Assembly: GCF_910591885.1 (NCBI RefSeq)
Contig: NC_063282.1
Coordinates: forward strand, 2,792,001 to 2,856,000
Source: Bombus terrestris
Taxonomy: Eukaryota > Arthropoda > Insecta > Hymenoptera > Apidae
Direction of reading: 5' to 3'
Length of the DNA: 64,000 nucleotides
The notes below the pieces were generated by a model. The model saw only the letters and a program-made list of their open reading frames with translations. It was not told where the DNA came from and made no database searches. Below, one piece after another: positions 61,734 through 64,000 of the stretch (position 1 is the stretch's first letter; each line of letters opens with the position of its first letter). Position numbers and translations under genes: made by a program.

Positions 61734-63295
61734 TCAGAATCTATGAACATCCATTTCATCGGTTCTAACTTCTTCATTCAAAGAATTCAAATTTTCACCA
61801 ACTAGAAGGGCTTCAATCTGCTGATATGTTTTTCCTTTTGTTTCCGGTATCCATATGAGCACCATTAGAAATGCCAAAAAGCATGATATCGCGAAGATAA
61901 AGTAAATCGCACACGGTCCTACATTATCGATAATCACTTGATACAGTTTCGACACGGTAAAACCAATTATACCGTCGAAAATCACAATGATGGTACCAAC
62001 AAAGCCGATTAGTTCCGTAGGAAATAACTCGTATAGGAGAACATTGGGTAACGTGCCTAAACCAATGTGAAATACTATTTGATATATCATTAAGTCATAT
62101 ACTGGAAGCGTAGCGACGGTGGAAACGTCAAACTCATGTTCAACTAACAAAAGATAAGTTGCTAGAATAATCAATGTAAAACACGACCCAAGCGTAGACA
62201 GAATCAAAAGTATCCTTCTTCCAAGAGATGGCACTTGTAAGTGGAATATACAGCCAGATATAAGGTTGGCACCCAGGACGAATATCGTTGCTTCTTGTAC
62301 ATCGATGTCGATCGTTATTGTGTCAAACAACACTTGCAGATACTGCATAGTGATGAAGTTTCCGCTAAGTTGTTGTGCCATGATCAAGCCTAGCATGATA
62401 AACAAAGCTTTCCTGTTGCTTCGTTGTAGTATTTCTCGCAGCTTGGTTGTCCAGGTAAATTTAGTGAGTATATGTAGATGGTGTAATTCTCTTCTGGTTC
62501 GTGGGTGTATTTCGCTTGTAGGTTCTGGGTGAATTTCTATTGTAGATGGTTGGCGTAATTCGCTTGTGGATGGTTGGTGTAATTCGCTTGTAGTTTGTCT
62601 GGGTGAATCGCTTCTGTATTGTGACGATAAATTGCTTCTGGATTGTGATGGTAATTCGTATCTGGTCTGTGCACGTAGTTCCATTTCCTGTGTGCGAGGA
62701 TTTTGGATGTCTCTGTAATATTCCATCGTCTTCCATGATCGCATCGTTTCATCTGTTGCCTGCGAGAAATATTGAGTTGCGGAGATACACATGTTCAATA
62801 CGAAGGTTATAAAGGATATTACTACAAGAATCATCAGCAGTAACTTGTACGTCATCCAGATTCCTAGGATGTATGAAAATATTGTCCCGACAGATGCGCC
62901 CGTTGCGATTACAAGATCTAGGATGCCACTGATATTGATTTCGGCGATTGCTGACATGTATATGGGATTTGCCGTGTTGGCAATACCAAAGCCTATACCG
63001 AGAATCACTCGAGCAAGGTATAGTATTGGCAGGGAAGCTGTGGTGTAGATGATGAACCAGCCTAAGGTGAACATTGCGTTACATAAAACGAGGCACTTTC
63101 TACAACCGCTGCGGGCGACCAGCTGGACACCCAGAAGTGAACCGATCATTGAACCAAGTACTGTCAAAGAAACGATCCATGATGATTCGTCGAATGTTAA
63201 GGTCAGCGGCACGCCGCCGGTCCCAGATATTAGGTAATGAAGAGAAATCATTGTCCATCCGTTGATTGTGCCGACTATGACCATGTTTAGCACAA
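61734..63295 (-). CDS. Tret1-like sugar transporter copy 5, large exon (gene cut by window edge)
   Basis: The visible model is complement of 61,734-63,295 and 63,928-64,000 onward; 544 residues are in the window. C-terminal signatures: AQQLSGN in TM7, SLGRR after TM8, GLGTLPN and ELFPTELIG, IPETKGK. In the N-half, GRK is degraded (ARSGCRK), PMYVSEVA is PIYMSAIAE (Glu lost), IRG is ISG, and PETPYFLL is SATQYFSQ, so it parallels copy 4. The TM6-TM7 loop is the shortest, about 8 octads, and the linker after the array is partly deleted (HHLHILTKFTW). The codon aligned with the internal ATG of copies 1, 2 and 4 is GTG, which agrees with translation starting upstream. The C-terminus ends MDVHRF, unlike the MDS/MDN of the others. 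Confidence 0.85.
62466..62680 (-). repeat. Short 24-bp coding repeat array, about 8 units, copy 5
   Basis: Octads SELHQPST, SELRQPST, IEIHPEPT and SEIHPRTR, plus SQSRSNL-type units. It is one higher-order block of the kind that is repeated in copy 4. Confidence 0.85.
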
Positions 63296-63927
63296 CTGGA
63301 ATGAGAAACAGGTAATGCTATATATAGCATATGATAATTGTAGTGCGGATGTTTTATAAAAACACTGCGTACATTTACACAAATTTATATTCTTATTGTA
63401 TACTATTAATATATTTATAATTAATACATACCGCAGGCTATAAGTAATTGGACTCTTCGCGATGTTAGCTGGAATACTTTCCACTAGTTTCACTTCTTAA
63501 CTATTGTATTATCAATAATCTGTTAATCCATTCGCATTATATGTCAATTAAGTAAAATACTACATGAAGTAAAATACTACATGAAGTAAACTTTGTTAGA
63601 GACTTGCGATAAGTCTAGGTGTATTAATGTATGATAATGTACATTTTTCCGCTTCCAGATTACTCATAAATATATAAAAGTCCGCACACGATTAATGATA
63701 TAATAAAGAATCAGTGCGATGAATATCAAAATCAAACTGTTAAATTTAATATAATGTAGGATGGAATAGAAATGCAACTTTAAACGATAGTACGTAAGTC
63801 ATTAGAATTGAGAAATGATTCTCGAACACCACGATGTAACATCAATTCGAGGAGGGAAGGGAAATTGCATTCTGCGTATTACAATTACAGATAAATACCT
63901 GGCGTAATATCAAGAGTGAAAACTAAC

Positions 63928-64000
63928 CAGTAATAGGTCCTAAGCAATGCCGCCATCCTAAGCTGGGGGACCCAAGAGCTTCTGCTTCCGGTAAATTGAA
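63928..64000 (-). CDS. Transporter copy 5, exon 2 (partial, runs off window)
   Basis: The 73 visible bases are open in the expected frame and end WRHCLGPIT at donor GTTAGT. By analogy the exon should start near 64,042. The intron to the large exon is 632 nt, the same length as in copy 4. Confidence 0.65.

Overview
The window looks like nuclear DNA of an insect, most likely an aculeate hymenopteran such as a bee. It is AT-rich with CpG-rich islands, genes are split by short GT-AG introns, and there is a tandem family of trehalose/sugar transporter (Tret1-like) genes plus piggyBac and non-LTR remnants. The species assignment is inference.

Layout. Bases 1-20,600 are gene-poor: I found no protein I can recognise, only CpG-rich patches (about 2.3-3.0, 5.0-5.7, 9.6-10.1 and 15.35-15.8 kb), short repeats and a few candidate regulatory motifs. 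From about 20,600 to the right edge the window is a tandem segmental duplication. Each duplicon carries one major-facilitator sugar-porter gene on the minus strand, five in all. The large 3' exons are 24,672-27,634, 36,753-38,521, 43,504-45,614, 52,574-54,537 and 61,734-63,295. Comparing copies gives one gene model: a tiny first coding exon (12-18 nt after the ATG), a 115-nt second exon and the large third exon. It keeps frame in all four complete copies and gives predicted proteins of 1031, 631, 747 and 698 aa; the fifth copy is cut by the window edge.

Two features make this family unusual. First, the cytoplasmic loop between TM6 and TM7 holds an in-frame 24-bp minisatellite that encodes a Ser/Thr/Pro/His/Glu-rich octapeptide. 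It varies from about 8 units (copy 5) to about 63 units (copy 1, roughly 500 residues). Second, the 115-nt exon for the N-terminal tail differs more between copies than its neighbouring intron does, while its length and frame are fixed, which suggests diversifying selection. The first six membrane segments also lose classical sugar-porter signatures in copies 4 and 5, while the C-terminal half stays conserved.

The 5' intron of copy 1 contains a dead piggyBac-like element (28,487-32,802) whose transposase gene is interrupted by a 5'-truncated jockey-like non-LTR retrotransposon. The empty site survives in the paralogous introns, so the insertion came after the duplication or the element was lost from the other copies. 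Inter-gene spacers are mosaics of shared blocks with deletion junctions and patchwork similarity that suggests gene conversion. I infer that the transporters are membrane sugar carriers. Whether they still move trehalose, and what the octapeptide loop does, cannot be read from the sequence.
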